A stretch of 64,000 nt of DNA from Streptomyces luomodiensis (lineage in GTDB: Bacteria > Actinomycetota > Actinomycetes > Streptomycetales > Streptomycetaceae), in contig NZ_CP117522.1 in NCBI RefSeq assembly GCF_031679605.1, positions 124,001-188,000 of the forward strand, in the 5' to 3' direction. This document shows positions 19,831 through 28,976 of the stretch, in pieces. Position 1 is the first letter of the stretch; each line of letters opens with the position of its first letter. Under the pieces are notes generated by a model. It had not been told where the DNA came from. It was given only the letters and a program-made list of their open reading frames with translations, and did not search any database. The position numbers and the translations under genes are program-made.

Positions 19831-19912
19831 ACTCTCATAGCGGCCACTCCCCGACCGGGCGCGGCCGGCGCGAGCGACCGATCAGGCGGACTGCTGAGGC
19901 CGGACCGGGGTT

Positions 19913-21334
19913 CTACAGGGCGTGGAGTATGTCTTCCACGCGTTCCTTGGCGTCACCGAAGAGCATCGCGGAGTTGTCTCGGAAGAACAGGGGGTTCTGG
20001 ACGCCGGCGTAGCCAGAGGCCATGGACCGTTTGAAGACCACGACGTTGTCGGCCTCCCAGACGGTGAGCACCGGCATGCCGGCGATCGGGCTGTCCAGGT
20101 CCTCCGCCGCGGCGGGGTTCACGGTGTCGTTGGCGCCGATGACGAGGACGACCGAGGTGCTCTCGAAGTCGTCGTTGATCTCGTCCATTTCCAGCACGAT
20201 GTCGTACGGCACCTTCGCCTCGGCCAGCAGCACGTTCATGTGTCCGGGCAGGCGGCCGGCGACCGGGTGGATGCCGAACCGGACGTTCACGCCCTTGTCC
20301 CGAAGCTTGCGAGTGAGCTCGGCGACACCGTACTGCGCCTGCGCGACGGCCATGCCGTAGCCGGGAGTGATGATCACCGAGTCGGCGCCGGACAGTAGGT
20401 TGGCCACGCCTTCGGCGGTGATCTCTCGATGCTCGCCGTAGTCCTTGTCGTCGGCCGGGCCGGCCTCGATCCCGAAGCCACCGGTGATGACGGAGATGAA
20501 CGAGCGGTTCATCGCCTTGCACATGATGTAGGACAGGTAGGCACCGGACGAGCCGACCAGCGCGCCGGTGATGATGAGCAGATCGTTCGCGAGCAGGAAG
20601 CCCGATGCGGCCGCTGCCCAGCCGGAGTAGCTGTTCAGCATCGACACCACGACCGGCATGTCACCGCCGCCGATGGAGGAGACGAGGTGCCAGCCGAGCA
20701 GCAGCGCGAGCGTGGTGACCGCGATCAGCAGCCATAGCCGGGGCTCGATCACGAACCATACGGTGAGCGCGACGAACGCGACCAGGGCGCCGATGTTGAG
20801 GAGGTTCTTGCCCGGCAGCACCAGCGGGCCGGACTTGATCCGCGCCGACAGCTTGAGGAAGGCCACGACCGACCCGGTGAAGGTCACCGCGCCGATGAAC
20901 ACGCCGATGAACACCTCGGCGGAGTGGACGCCGAGCAGGTCCTCAGCACGCAGCTCGTCGGCGGCGTCGCCGTGGAGGCGGTTCTCCACGTGCAGGAAGC
21001 CGGTCCAGCCGACCAGGACAGCGGCGAGACCCACGAACGAGTGCAGCAGGGCGATGAGCTGGGGCATGCCGGTCATCTCGACCACGCGTGCCTGCCAGAG
21101 GCCGATCACGGCGCCGATCACGGTCGCGCCGACCAGCAGGCCGATACCGAGCGGCTTGATGTCGCTCTCGACGGTGAGCGCTGCCGTCGCGGTCAGCGCG
21201 ACGGTCATACCGGCGATGCCGATGGTGTTGCCCGCCTTGGCCGTCTCGTGCTTCGAGAGCCCTGCCAGAGCGAGGATGAACAACAGGGCGGCGACCATGT
21301 ATGCCGCTTGGACAGCGGTGTCTACGGTGAACAC
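19913..21334 (-). CDS. pntB: NAD(P) transhydrogenase subunit beta
   Basis: Beta subunit of the proton-translocating nicotinamide nucleotide transhydrogenase, which uses the proton gradient to reduce NADP+ with NADH. The first 270 residues are eight or nine membrane helices; the C-terminal NADP(H) domain contains [20 protein letters not shown] and [20 protein letters not shown] with the characteristic GxGxxV-like loop. The 473 residues are full length. The GTG start lies three bases after the pntA stop, so the genes are translationally coupled. It probably supplies NADPH to the reductive enzymes nearby. Confidence 0.95.
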   Translation of the reverse strand: MFTVDTAVQAAYMVAALLFILALAGLSKHETAKAGNTIGIAGMTVALTATAALTVESDIKPLGIGLLVGATVIGAVIGLWQARVVEMTGMPQLIALLHSFVGLAAVLVGWTGFLHVENRLHGDAADELRAEDLLGVHSAEVFIGVFIGAVTFTGSVVAFLKLSARIKSGPLVLPGKNLLNIGALVAFVALTVWFVIEPRLWLLIAVTTLALLLGWHLVSSIGGGDMPVVVSMLNSYSGWAAAASGFLLANDLLIITGALVGSSGAYLSYIMCKAMNRSFISVITGGFGIEAGPADDKDYGEHREITAEGVANLLSGADSVIITPGYGMAVAQAQYGVAELTRKLRDKGVNVRFGIHPVAGRLPGHMNVLLAEAKVPYDIVLEMDEINDDFESTSVVLVIGANDTVNPAAAEDLDSPIAGMPVLTVWEADNVVVFKRSMASGYAGVQNPLFFRDNSAMLFGDAKERVEDILHAL

Positions 21335-21337
21335 GAA

Positions 21338-22855
21338 TCAGCTCCTGGAGAACATGGCGAGCATGCGGCGGGTCACTGCGAAGCCACCGAAGACGTTGAT
21401 GCTGGCGAGCAGGATGGCCGCGCAGGACACAACCGGATCCCGGCCGATCTGCAGGAAGGCGCCGACCACGATGATCCCCGAGATCGCGTTCGTCACCGAC
21501 ATCAGAGGGGTGTGCAGCGCGTGGTGCACGTGCCCGATCACGTAGTAGCCGATCACGATCGCCAGCGCGAAGACCGTGAGGTGGACCTGCAGCGCCGCAG
21601 GCGAGAACGCCACCAGTCCGAACAGGAGCGCGGCCGCCGCGAAGACGATGCCCAGCCGACGCCCGGCCGGCATCGGCTGCTCGGCGTGGCTCTCGTGTGT
21701 CTTGTGCGCGGCGGCGGGCGCGGCGGCAGCATCGGCCGAGACCTGTACCGCCGGCGGGGGCCAGGTGGACTCACCGTTGCGGACGACGGTCATCGACCGC
21801 TGCACCACGTCGTCGAAGTCGAGGACGAGCCGGCCGTCCTTGCCCGGCGTCATCAGCTTCATGAGGTTCACCAGGTTGGTGCCGTAGAGCTGTGAGGCCT
21901 GCGCGGGCAGCCGGCCGGCCAGGTCGGTGTAGCCGATGATGGTCACGCCGTTCTCCGTGACCACCTTCTCCCCCGGCATGGTGCCCTCGACGTTGCCGCC
22001 GTTGGCCGCGGCCATGTCGACGATGACGCTGCCCGGGGTCATGCCGGCGACCATCTCTGCCGTGATCAGACGTGGCGCCGGTTTCCCCGGGATGAGGGCA
22101 GTGGTGATGATGATGTCGACGTCACGCGCCTGTGCGGCGTACAGCTCGGCCTCGCGGGCCTTGTAGGTGTCGCCCATCTCCTTGGCGTAGCCGGTGGCGC
22201 TGACCTCGACCTCCGGCGACTCAATGGAGAGGTATTCACCAGCGAGGGACCTGACCTGGTCGGCGACCTCCGGCCGCGGGTCGGTGGCCCGGACGACGGC
22301 GCCGAGGCTGCCCGCGGCGCCGATCGCGGCCAGGCCGGCCACTCCGGCACCGGCCACCAGGACCTTCGCCGGCGGGACCTTTCCGGCGGCGGTCACCTGA
22401 CCGGTGAAGAACCGGCCGAACTCGTGGGCCGCTTCCATCACGGCGCGGTAGCCGGCGATGTTGGCCATCGACGACAGCACGTCCAGCGACTGCGCCCGGG
22501 AGATCCGCGGCACCGCGTCCATCGCCAGCGCCGTGATCGGCCGACGGGACAGGTCCTCGACCAGTTCGGGGTTCAACGCGGGGCTGAGCAGGCTGATCAG
22601 CGTCGCGCCCTCGCGCAGCCCGTCCAGCTGCCGGGTCGACGGCGCGTTCACACCGAACACGATGTCCGCGTCGAACGGGTCGCCGACAACGGCACCTGCC
22701 TCGGCGTATGCCGCATCGGTGAAGTGCGACGCCTCGCCGGCGCCGGGCTGGACAACAACGTCATAGCCAAGCTTCATCAGTTGAGTCACTGTTGCCGGTG
22801 TCGCGGCCACTCGAGTCTCCCCCGAGTCAGCCTCTTTCAAGACTCCGATCTTCAT
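21338..22855 (-). CDS. pntA: NAD(P) transhydrogenase subunit alpha (fused NAD domain and membrane part)
   Basis: ATG 22855, with GAAGGGAA upstream, opens [20 protein letters not shown], the start of the NAD(H)-binding domain I, which also shows [20 protein letters not shown]. After an Ala-rich linker (about residues 375-405) come four membrane helices of domain II ([37 protein letters not shown]). It is thus the fused 505-residue form, not the split PntAA/PntAB form found in many actinobacteria and alphaproteobacteria. It is followed at once by pntB; the acyl-CoA ligase gene ends 190 bases upstream in the same direction. Confidence 0.95.
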   Translation of the reverse strand: MKIGVLKEADSGETRVAATPATVTQLMKLGYDVVVQPGAGEASHFTDAAYAEAGAVVGDPFDADIVFGVNAPSTRQLDGLREGATLISLLSPALNPELVEDLSRRPITALAMDAVPRISRAQSLDVLSSMANIAGYRAVMEAAHEFGRFFTGQVTAAGKVPPAKVLVAGAGVAGLAAIGAAGSLGAVVRATDPRPEVADQVRSLAGEYLSIESPEVEVSATGYAKEMGDTYKAREAELYAAQARDVDIIITTALIPGKPAPRLITAEMVAGMTPGSVIVDMAAANGGNVEGTMPGEKVVTENGVTIIGYTDLAGRLPAQASQLYGTNLVNLMKLMTPGKDGRLVLDFDDVVQRSMTVVRNGESTWPPPAVQVSADAAAAPAAAHKTHESHAEQPMPAGRRLGIVFAAAALLFGLVAFSPAALQVHLTVFALAIVIGYYVIGHVHHALHTPLMSVTNAISGIIVVGAFLQIGRDPVVSCAAILLASINVFGGFAVTRRMLAMFSRS

Positions 22856-23045
22856 GCACGAGTTCCCTTCGTCAGGGGCCCAGGGCCCTGGGCCGGCCAT
22901 GCGACCGAGGAGTCCGGAGTCCAGCGTCCGGTTGAGCCGAAGCGATGCGGGTTCACCAAGTGCGTCGGGCTGCTGGTCATGCACCGGAGCTCACCGATCC
23001 ATCTCGCCGGGCGACGAGCAGACCGTTTCCCACACAGCCCGGGAC

Positions 23046-24647
23046 TCACCTTGCGATCTTGATGCCTGCCGCCTCCCGGTCCCAGGTGTCCGAGGTAACG
23101 CCCACTTCACGCAGACTCGCCTTCTGGATCTTGGCAGTTGGCGTTTTCGGCAGTTGCTCCACGAACCGGATGTAGCGGGGGACCATGTAGTACGCCATGC
23201 GTGGCTGGAGGAACCGGATCAGGTCCACCGGATCGATCGTGACGCCCGGATCCGGGGCGATCACTGCCATCACTTCGTCTTCGGAGATCTCACCGGCGAC
23301 CGCGACCACCGCCGCTTCTCGCACATGTGGGTACGCCCTGATCTCTGCCTCGACCTCCATCGACGAGATGTTTTCTCCCCGCCGTCGGATCGAGTCCTTG
23401 AGCCGGTCGACGAAGTAATAGTTGCCTTCCGCGTCCTTCCAGGCCGCGTCTCCGGTGTGGAACCAACCGTTTCGCCACGCTTCGGCCGTGGCCTCCGGCA
23501 TGTGGAAGTAGCCGTGGTTCAGCGCCCAGGGGGCGTCCGTGCGAACGATGATTTCGCCCACTCCGCCGACGGGCACCTCGCAGTCGGCGTCGTCGACCAA
23601 TCTGATCTCCACGCCTGGGCGAGCTTTTCCGCAGGTCCCTCGCCTGGTGGGGTTCGGTCCCGAGATGATCGGCGCAGAGAGTTCGGTCATGTTGTAGATC
23701 GTGTAGACGTCCACGCCAAAGCGTTTGGAGAAGGACGCGACGTCGTCGAGCAGTGGCGCCATGAACACCTTGGTGAGAGGGTTGTCCGCATCGTGGTCGG
23801 CGGGCGGGCGCCGGTCGACGAAGTTGGCCATGACGCCGAGGAGAAAAACCATCGTGCTCTGGGAGTCGCGGATCTGCCCCCAGAACCGCTCACTACTGAA
23901 TCGATCGACGACCGCGACCGAACCGCCGTTGATCAGCATCGCGTAGAGCAACGTCGAGCCGCCGACGTGGAAGGTCGGCATGTTGATCAGAAAACGGTCC
24001 TCGGCGGTCATGATGGGCATCGTCTCCGGACCGAACGCCGCCCATGCTTGCATGTAGGACGACAGAACTCCCTTGGAGGGACCTGTGGTGCCAGAGGTAT
24101 AGAGGATCGCCTGAGTGTGCCAGGGCTCCACCGGGTGCGGCAGGTCTGAGGGCTCCCCTTGGACAGCGGTCAGTTCCTCGGCCGGTATGACCTGAAGCCC
24201 GTCGATGTCGAGCCGTCGGTCTCCGCCGACCTGGACGGCGAGCCGGATCCTGCCACGGGCCTCGATCTCGGCCAGTCGCGGCAGCAGTCCGGCCTCGCCG
24301 ATGATGATCTCCGCATCAGAGTTGCTGAGCACATGGGAGAGCACGCCACCCCGGTACGCCGTATTGATCGGCACGAACACCGCACCGAGATAGTTGATCG
24401 CGAACCAGAACCGGAGTACGTCAGAACCGTTAGGGAGCCAGCACACCACCTTGTCGTGCTGACGCACCCCGATCGACTCCAGCGCCACGGCCGTCTGTCG
24501 CACCTGCCGCAGCAGCTCGCCCCGCGTCCAGACAGGACCGCCGTCAAAGATCGCAAACACTTTGTCCGGGTCCTCGGCGGCTCGGCGTTCCAGCAGATAT
24601 CGCAGGACGAGCTCATCACGAGGAGGGACTCGCGGGTCCGTTGACAC
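23046..24647 (-). CDS. AMP-forming acyl-CoA ligase (CaiC-like)
   Basis: ATP-dependent CoA ligase of 533 residues from the ANL superfamily. Motifs are the phosphate loop ILYTSGTTGPSKGV, YNMTELSAP, WFHTGDAAWKDAEGNYYFVD, the hinge DRLKDSIRRRGENISSMEVE and the catalytic Lys region PKTPTAKIQK. The closest recognisable group is crotonobetaine/carnitine-CoA ligase-like enzymes, though the true acid is unknown. GTG 24647 follows AAAGGAGC. Two palindromes lie in the divergent promoter it shares with the iron alcohol dehydrogenase, so it probably activates the acid degraded by the downstream acyl-CoA dehydrogenase and hydratase. Confidence 0.92.
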   Translation of the reverse strand: MSTDPRVPPRDELVLRYLLERRAAEDPDKVFAIFDGGPVWTRGELLRQVRQTAVALESIGVRQHDKVVCWLPNGSDVLRFWFAINYLGAVFVPINTAYRGGVLSHVLSNSDAEIIIGEAGLLPRLAEIEARGRIRLAVQVGGDRRLDIDGLQVIPAEELTAVQGEPSDLPHPVEPWHTQAILYTSGTTGPSKGVLSSYMQAWAAFGPETMPIMTAEDRFLINMPTFHVGGSTLLYAMLINGGSVAVVDRFSSERFWGQIRDSQSTMVFLLGVMANFVDRRPPADHDADNPLTKVFMAPLLDDVASFSKRFGVDVYTIYNMTELSAPIISGPNPTRRGTCGKARPGVEIRLVDDADCEVPVGGVGEIIVRTDAPWALNHGYFHMPEATAEAWRNGWFHTGDAAWKDAEGNYYFVDRLKDSIRRRGENISSMEVEAEIRAYPHVREAAVVAVAGEISEDEVMAVIAPDPGVTIDPVDLIRFLQPRMAYYMVPRYIRFVEQLPKTPTAKIQKASLREVGVTSDTWDREAAGIKIAR

Positions 24648-24687
24648 GGCGCGCTCCTTTCGCGCTGACACCAGCCAGCACAATATT

Positions 24688-24704
24688 GACTGGTCGGTAC
24701 AGTC
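24688..24704. promoter_or_regulatory. Palindromic operator, type 2, ligase promoter
   Basis: GACTG-GTCGGTA-CAGTC is a 5+7+5 inverted repeat 40 bases upstream of the ligase start. Its reverse complement contains ACTGTACCGACCAGTC, a 16-mer found exactly at 28430-28445 and with one change at 36542-36557. An AT-rich CAATAT lies just downstream in the ligase direction and may be the -10 box. Confidence 0.65.
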
Positions 24705-24800
24705 ATAGAGGAAGGATCCACTTGTCAAGACCTGAGACCCAGTGTGCGAGGAGTACAACCACAAGCACAAGGGCGAAGGACAGTGCACTTCCCATGGACT

Positions 24801-24822
24801 CTGTACCGGATGGACGGTACAG
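24801..24822. promoter_or_regulatory. Perfect palindromic operator, type 1, adh promoter
   Basis: CTGTACCG-GATGGA-CGGTACAG is an exact 8+6+8 inverted repeat 55 bases upstream of the iron alcohol dehydrogenase start. The same CTGTACCG half-site recurs across the cluster. It is the best-formed member of the family and a likely TetR site. Confidence 0.75.
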
Positions 24823-24877
24823 TTCCGCGACACCCGCTAACCCAGCCACAATGAAGTGAGTACCTGGAGGTTGAGTC

Positions 24878-26053
24878 GTGCCCGAGATCGTGAAGTTTGA
24901 AATGCCGCGGGTCGAGACCGTCGTTCAAGGCATCGGTGCGGTACGCGAGATTGCCGCCGAACTCGATCGTCGCGGACTGCGACGCGTGTTTCTCGTGACC
25001 GGCCACTCCGTCGGGTCGGGCGCGGCCTTCGCGGAACTCGCTTCCAACCTCGGTGGCCGGGTGGTCGGGACGTTCAAGGGGGTAAGGGCACACAATCCGG
25101 TCGAGCTGATCGTGGAGCTGATCAAGGAGGTGAGGTCCGCGCACGTGGACGCCTTGGTCGCGATCGGCGGGGGGTCACCGATCGACGCTGCGAAATTGAC
25201 CGCGATCGGCATCTGTGAGGGCTCGGACTCGGTCGAGGACGTCTCCCGCAACTACCTGGAATTCGAGTACCCCAGCACGGTCCGACAGCGCCCTCTGACC
25301 GGGAAGCCCATGCCGGTCTTCGCCGTCCCCACCACGCTGTCCGCGGCCGAGTGGGACGGCTTCGCCGGCTCGGTCGATCAGTCTCGCGACACCAAGGACC
25401 TGACCGTCTACCTCGAGGCCACTCCCCGGGTGGTCTTCCTCGATCCCGAGTTCTGCGCGCACACCCCCCGCGATCTGTGGGCCACCACGGGCGTGCGAGC
25501 GTTGGACCACGCTGTCGAGACCGCGTATGCCAAGAACGCGCACCCATTCACGACCGCGTTGGCGAACGGCGCCCTGGCGATGCTGGCCGAGAACCTCCCG
25601 CGATCCGCGAAAGACCCTCATGACTACGAGGCGGCGCTCAAGTGTCTCGAGGCGGCGTGGATGTCCATCATCGGCGTCCACAACGTATCCCTCGGCCTCT
25701 CCCACGCCATCGGCCATCAGCTCGGCGCGGTGGGCATCCCCCACGGGGTGACCTCATGCATCATGCTCCCGCACGTGATGCGCTTCCTGGAGCCGGTGAC
25801 CTCCACGGAGCAGGCCCGCATGGCGCAATCTCTCGCGCAGGTACAAGGTGACGCCGAGGATCTCTCTGCCGCCGACCGGCTCGAGCGGATCCTCGACGAG
25901 CTCGCGGTACCACGCCGGGTCTCCGATTTCGGAGTCGGACGCGACAAGATGAAAGGCGTCGCGCGGGCAGCGCTGGGAGACATCGTAGTCCGGGAGTCGC
26001 CGCGAACCGTCGACGAAGCCGCGATCCACGAATTGCTGGAGACCGTCTGGTAA
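24878..26053 (+). CDS. Iron-containing alcohol dehydrogenase
   Basis: Group III (Fe-ADH) NAD(P)-dependent dehydrogenase of 391 residues. The N-terminal dinucleotide fold shows VDALVAIGGGSPIDAAKL and the C-terminal helical domain holds the metal ligands within RALDHAVETAYAKN and LGLSHAIGHQLGAVGIPHG. The family includes lactaldehyde, 4-hydroxybutyrate and maleylacetate reductases, and I cannot choose among them. It starts just downstream of the perfect type 1 palindrome and converges on the TetR gene across a strong hairpin. A collapsed copy of parts of this gene lies at 27.1-27.2 kb. Confidence 0.9.
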   Translation: MPEIVKFEMPRVETVVQGIGAVREIAAELDRRGLRRVFLVTGHSVGSGAAFAELASNLGGRVVGTFKGVRAHNPVELIVELIKEVRSAHVDALVAIGGGSPIDAAKLTAIGICEGSDSVEDVSRNYLEFEYPSTVRQRPLTGKPMPVFAVPTTLSAAEWDGFAGSVDQSRDTKDLTVYLEATPRVVFLDPEFCAHTPRDLWATTGVRALDHAVETAYAKNAHPFTTALANGALAMLAENLPRSAKDPHDYEAALKCLEAAWMSIIGVHNVSLGLSHAIGHQLGAVGIPHGVTSCIMLPHVMRFLEPVTSTEQARMAQSLAQVQGDAEDLSAADRLERILDELAVPRRVSDFGVGRDKMKGVARAALGDIVVRESPRTVDEAAIHELLETVW

Positions 26054-26082
26054 TTGAAGGCCGGTCGCGGCCCGAACCACCT

Positions 26083-26135
26083 AAGGGTAGGAGAGAGGGG
26101 CCCGGCATGGCACCGCGCCCCTCTCTCCTACCCTT
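26083..26135. terminator. Strong bidirectional terminator hairpin
   Basis: The arms 26083-26101 and 26117-26135 are perfectly complementary over 19 bases (AAGGGTAGGAGAGAGGGGC and its complement) around a 15-base loop. It lies between the convergent alcohol dehydrogenase and tetR stops. A degraded copy lies at 27218-27270. Confidence 0.85.
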
Positions 26136-26144
26136 CTCCCCCGC

Positions 26145-26756
26145 TCAGCGGTCACGGTCACGCACGCCCTCCAGCAGCGCGTTGGTGAACAAATCCGCGA
26201 TCTCCTCAGGGGCACGATCCCCATGCGGCTGGATCCACGCGTAGGAAAAGTTGTACATACCGAGGATCCCTTTTGTGACCAGAGGATCCATGGGGCGGAA
26301 TTCACCCGCTTTCGCGCCGCCCTCCAGGAGCTCGGCGACCATGCTCTCGTATCTGTCACGAGCATCCTGAATGACGACACGCCGCTGCCCCGTCAGTGCT
26401 CCGAACTCATGGAAGGCAACCCTCCATTCCAGCACGTGGTCGGCGAGGTTGCGCATCGTCGACCGCATCAGCTCACGGAACCGCTGCTCATAGGTGGCGT
26501 CCATCGCCAGGACCCGGCCGGACTGCGTCAGCAGGTCGGACATGCGAGTGTGGCAGATCTCGAAGAGCACGGCTTCTTTGTTGCCGATGTGGTGGTAAAG
26601 CGCACCGCGGCCGATCTTTGATTCGCTGGAGATCAGCTCAATGCCGGTTGCATGGTATCCGTTCTCAGCGAACAGCCTCACCGCAGCCTGCATGATCCGC
26701 TGTTTGGCTTCCAGGCCCGCCCGGTTCGATCGACGCGTCGACATGCCCGACTTCAT
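26145..26756 (-). CDS. TetR-family regulator of the catabolic cluster (1)
   Basis: TetR protein of about 203 residues with a basic N-terminus (STRRSNRAGLEAKQRIMQAA), HTH GIELISSESKIGRGALYHHI and a helical ligand domain. The start is uncertain: ATG 26756 is used, but ATG 26744 and GTG 26783 are in frame and none has a good ribosome site. It converges on the alcohol dehydrogenase gene and lies in a tract carrying at least five related palindromes, so it is a prime candidate to bind them, with an acyl-CoA as likely ligand. A remnant of a second copy (27288-27348) is present. Confidence 0.85.
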   Translation of the reverse strand: MKSGMSTRRSNRAGLEAKQRIMQAAVRLFAENGYHATGIELISSESKIGRGALYHHIGNKEAVLFEICHTRMSDLLTQSGRVLAMDATYEQRFRELMRSTMRNLADHVLEWRVAFHEFGALTGQRRVVIQDARDRYESMVAELLEGGAKAGEFRPMDPLVTKGILGMYNFSYAWIQPHGDRAPEEIADLFTNALLEGVRDRDR

Positions 26757-26821
26757 AGCAGCCAATGTTGATGCTTCCCTCACTTGTAGGTCGACGGTGC
26801 GGGAGCCCAGGGACGAACGAC

Positions 26822-26945
26822 AAAGCTCACGCCACCACTTTCACGTCGATGTGATCTCGTCGCCGACCGCCCACCGGTTCAGACAACGTCCGCCCCCCAC
26901 TGCGCTGTGGCCGTCAAACGATGAGACCCCGATTACTCGCGTCGC
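26822..26945 (-). pseudogene. Fossil 5' end of a second quinone oxidoreductase gene
   Basis: The 26822-26974 stretch aligns with 28226-28385, the first 40 codons and promoter of the intact quinone oxidoreductase. Shared blocks include TTTCACGTCGATG, TGATCTCGTC, CACCGGTTC and CTTCCTCAC, with scattered changes and short indels. The start codon equivalent has become ACG and the remainder of the gene is absent. Confidence 0.65.
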
Positions 26946-26958
26946 ACTTCCTCACATG

Positions 26959-26974
26959 TACCGATCGTACGGTA
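26959..26974. promoter_or_regulatory. Palindrome, type 1, before the fossil oxidoreductase gene
   Basis: TACCGATCGTACGGTA matches the intact copy TACCGACCGTACGGTA at 28370-28385 in 15 of 16 positions. It now has no intact gene on the left, so it is a relic or still binds regulator as a decoy. Confidence 0.6.
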
Positions 26975-27120
26975 TCTTGGAAACCCACGCCGCCCATGGC
27001 CGACGTGCTGGCGATGCCCGGCCGGGCGGCAGGCGCTCCGCGGCCGCTGCGGCGGATCTTCTGGTCGGCCAGGAAGCCGCTGATGGCACGGACTGCCGGC
27101 ACAGAACGCCAACAGAGTTT

Positions 27121-27348
27121 CTGTACCGGATGGACGGTCTACCTCTGGCTCGGGCAGCACCCTCTGACGGCGAAGCCTGGGCCGCTCTTCGCCGTTCCCA
27201 CACGTGTCCGAACTACCGGGCAGGTAGGAGAGAGGGGCCCGGCATGGCACCGCGCCCCTCTCCCCTGCCCTTCCCCTCTCTCAGCGGTGCAACGTTCCAC
27301 TCCAGTACATGGTCGGCGAGGTTGCGCATCGTCGACCGCATCAGCTCA
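27121..27348. pseudogene. Collapsed second copy of adh promoter, adh, terminator and tetR
   Basis: Four pieces appear in the same order as in the intact locus: CTGTACCGGATGGACGGT at 27121 equals the adh operator 24801; 27155-27204 matches adh codons at 25285-25335 (CCCTCTGAC, CTTCGCCGT); 27218-27270 matches the terminator 26085-26135; 27288-27348 matches tetR 26416-26475 (GGTCGGCGAGGTTGCGCATC). About 1.7 kb has shrunk to 230 bases by internal deletions. It ends 20 bases from the intact oxidoreductase stop. Confidence 0.7.
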
Positions 27349-27367
27349 GAGCCTCGACCGAAATCAG

Positions 27368-28345
27368 CTAGCCGACTGCACCGACTTCGAGAACGAGCTT
27401 CCCGGAGGCAGTGCGGTCTTCCATCGCGATCAGCGCCTTCGCAGCATCGGCCAACGAATACACGCCTCCCACAACAGGGCGGATAAAGCCCTCATGGGCG
27501 AGACGCGTGAGTTCCGCTGCAGAATCCGCAGCAATCGTGTCGTCCTGCTCGACGAAGCCACCCCAGTAGACCCCCACGACCTCAATGTTCTTGAGGAGAA
27601 GCCTATTCACGGCAATTTCCGGAATTCCGCCGGCCGCAAAGCCGATCACGAGGTGGCGACCCTCGGGGCGGAGAAGCCGAATCGCGTCGGCGAAGTACTC
27701 GCCGCCGACCGGGTCCACCGTGACGTCGACTCCGCCCGCAGCCCCTGCCCGGACCGCATTGGCCCAGTCTTCGCCGGCCACCACGACAGCGTCGGCACCC
27801 GCGGACTCGGCCACCGTGATATTGGCCGCGGAATCGACCACGGCGGTGACCGTCGCGCCGAGCCCCTTCGCGACCTGAATGGCCGCCGTGCCCACGCCTC
27901 CGGCGGCTCCGTGCACCAAGACGTGCTCTCCCGCCTTGAGCCGCCCGCGGCGCACCAGGGCGAAGTGCACCGTCTGGAAGTTCATCGCGAAGGCCGCGCC
28001 CTGCTGGAACGAAAGCTCGTCGGGCAGGGGGAACGTCACCGCCGGCTTGGCGACGACGACCTCGGCATAACCACCGCGCGGCACGTAGGCGGCACACCGA
28101 TCGCCGGCCTTCACCGACGCGCCCTCGGGAGCCGATCGCACCACACCGGCCACCTCGACACCCGGCACGAACGGCAGGTCGGGCCGAACCTGGTACTTGC
28201 CGCGCGTCATGAGAGCGTCGACGAAGCTCACGCCTACCGCTTTCACGTCGATGGTGATCTCGTCATCAGCCGCCACCGGTTCGGCAATCTTCACCAGTTC
28301 CACAGCGTCGGGGCCATCAAGCGATGAGATCTGAATTGCTCGCAT
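27368..28345 (-). CDS. Quinone oxidoreductase / zinc-free MDR-family NADPH reductase
   Basis: Medium-chain reductase of 325 residues. It has the N-terminal GroES-like domain (FVPGVEVAGVVRSAPEGASV, GDRCAAYVPRGGYAEVV) and the nucleotide motif HGAAGGVGTAAIQVAK. It lacks the zinc-binding Cys/His set of classical alcohol dehydrogenases, as in QOR and acryloyl/crotonyl-CoA-type reductases. ATG 28345 follows GAGGAAG. A type 1 palindrome lies 25 bases upstream of the start, so it should be repressed with the rest of the cluster. NADPH from the nearby transhydrogenase would suit it. Confidence 0.9.
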   Translation of the reverse strand: MRAIQISSLDGPDAVELVKIAEPVAADDEITIDVKAVGVSFVDALMTRGKYQVRPDLPFVPGVEVAGVVRSAPEGASVKAGDRCAAYVPRGGYAEVVVAKPAVTFPLPDELSFQQGAAFAMNFQTVHFALVRRGRLKAGEHVLVHGAAGGVGTAAIQVAKGLGATVTAVVDSAANITVAESAGADAVVVAGEDWANAVRAGAAGGVDVTVDPVGGEYFADAIRLLRPEGRHLVIGFAAGGIPEIAVNRLLLKNIEVVGVYWGGFVEQDDTIAADSAAELTRLAHEGFIRPVVGGVYSLADAAKALIAMEDRTASGKLVLEVGAVG

Positions 28346-28369
28346 AGTGCTTCCTCACGTCCCAGTGTG

Positions 28370-28385
28370 TACCGACCGTACGGTA
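28370..28385. promoter_or_regulatory. Palindromic operator, type 1, quinone oxidoreductase promoter
   Basis: TACCGACCGTACGGTA, extended to GTACCG...CGGTAC, begins 25 bases upstream of the oxidoreductase ATG on the opposite strand, so it would overlap the promoter or 5' leader. It belongs to the same family as 24801-24822 and 36479-36494. Confidence 0.7.
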
Positions 28386-28429
28386 CAGAACAGAGCCTCA
28401 AGATGTTGACGAGCACGAGAGGCAGGGTT

Positions 28430-28445
28430 ACTGTACCGACCAGTC
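28430..28445. promoter_or_regulatory. Palindromic operator, type 2
   Basis: ACTGTACCGACCAGTC is identical to the reverse complement of the ligase-promoter site at 24688. It is 44 bases from the type 1 site at 28370, giving a two-operator array facing the MaoC-like gene on one side and the oxidoreductase on the other. Confidence 0.65.
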
Positions 28446-28976
28446 GGGTTCGAGGCAAGGGACATGCCTCTGAGGTGCGGCCTTCGCCTCACCCGCAGCC
28501 GAGGTCGCGCCAGTCGTTCGGACCACCGGTCCGCGCAGCACACCGCTTCCCCCGAGGAGGAAGGGAGACCGCATGCATGAGTGAATGCCGTCGGGCCACC
28601 TCGGTACGTCGAAGTGCCCCCGGGTGGCTTCACCGACCTGAGCCATCCGCTGACGCTCATGACGGCTGCTGAAGTCGCCGAGCACTACGCCACCGTCAGC
28701 GGATGCACCCGCGACCGCCTGCACCTCTACCTCGGCATGGGCGCGATGTGGCGACACGAGACGAGGTGGATCTCGACAGGGCCGTTCGAGCTCTTATCGC
28801 GCGCTCTGAGTCACCGCAAAATCCAGAAAGGACAGGATAATGATCGTCATTACAGAGTACCCGGGATGCCGGGAATCCACGATCCGGCCTTGCGGCCTGT
28901 CGCGGAACTCTCGAAGGCCCGTGCACCGGTCTCATGTGCAGGACGTGGATTCGGCCGTCGGCGGGAGGCTCGTCTG
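28446..28976 (+). other. 530-base tract upstream of the MaoC-like gene, possible decayed gene
   Basis: No intact gene is visible. One frame from about 28590 reads MTAAEVAEHYATVSGCTRDR and LHLYLGMGAMWRHE, which resembles the C-terminus of the APH-like phosphotransferase family found 2 kb downstream ([20 protein letters not shown]). If so, it is a truncated relative. An ATG near 28842 with an upstream AAAGGA opens MIVITEYPGC and about 45 codons that I do not recognise. Confidence 0.3.

Noticed and set aside
26900..27360. New small genes in the gap between tetR and the oxidoreductase
   Set aside because: Short frames here are explained by fossil copies of neighbouring genes and lack ribosome sites.
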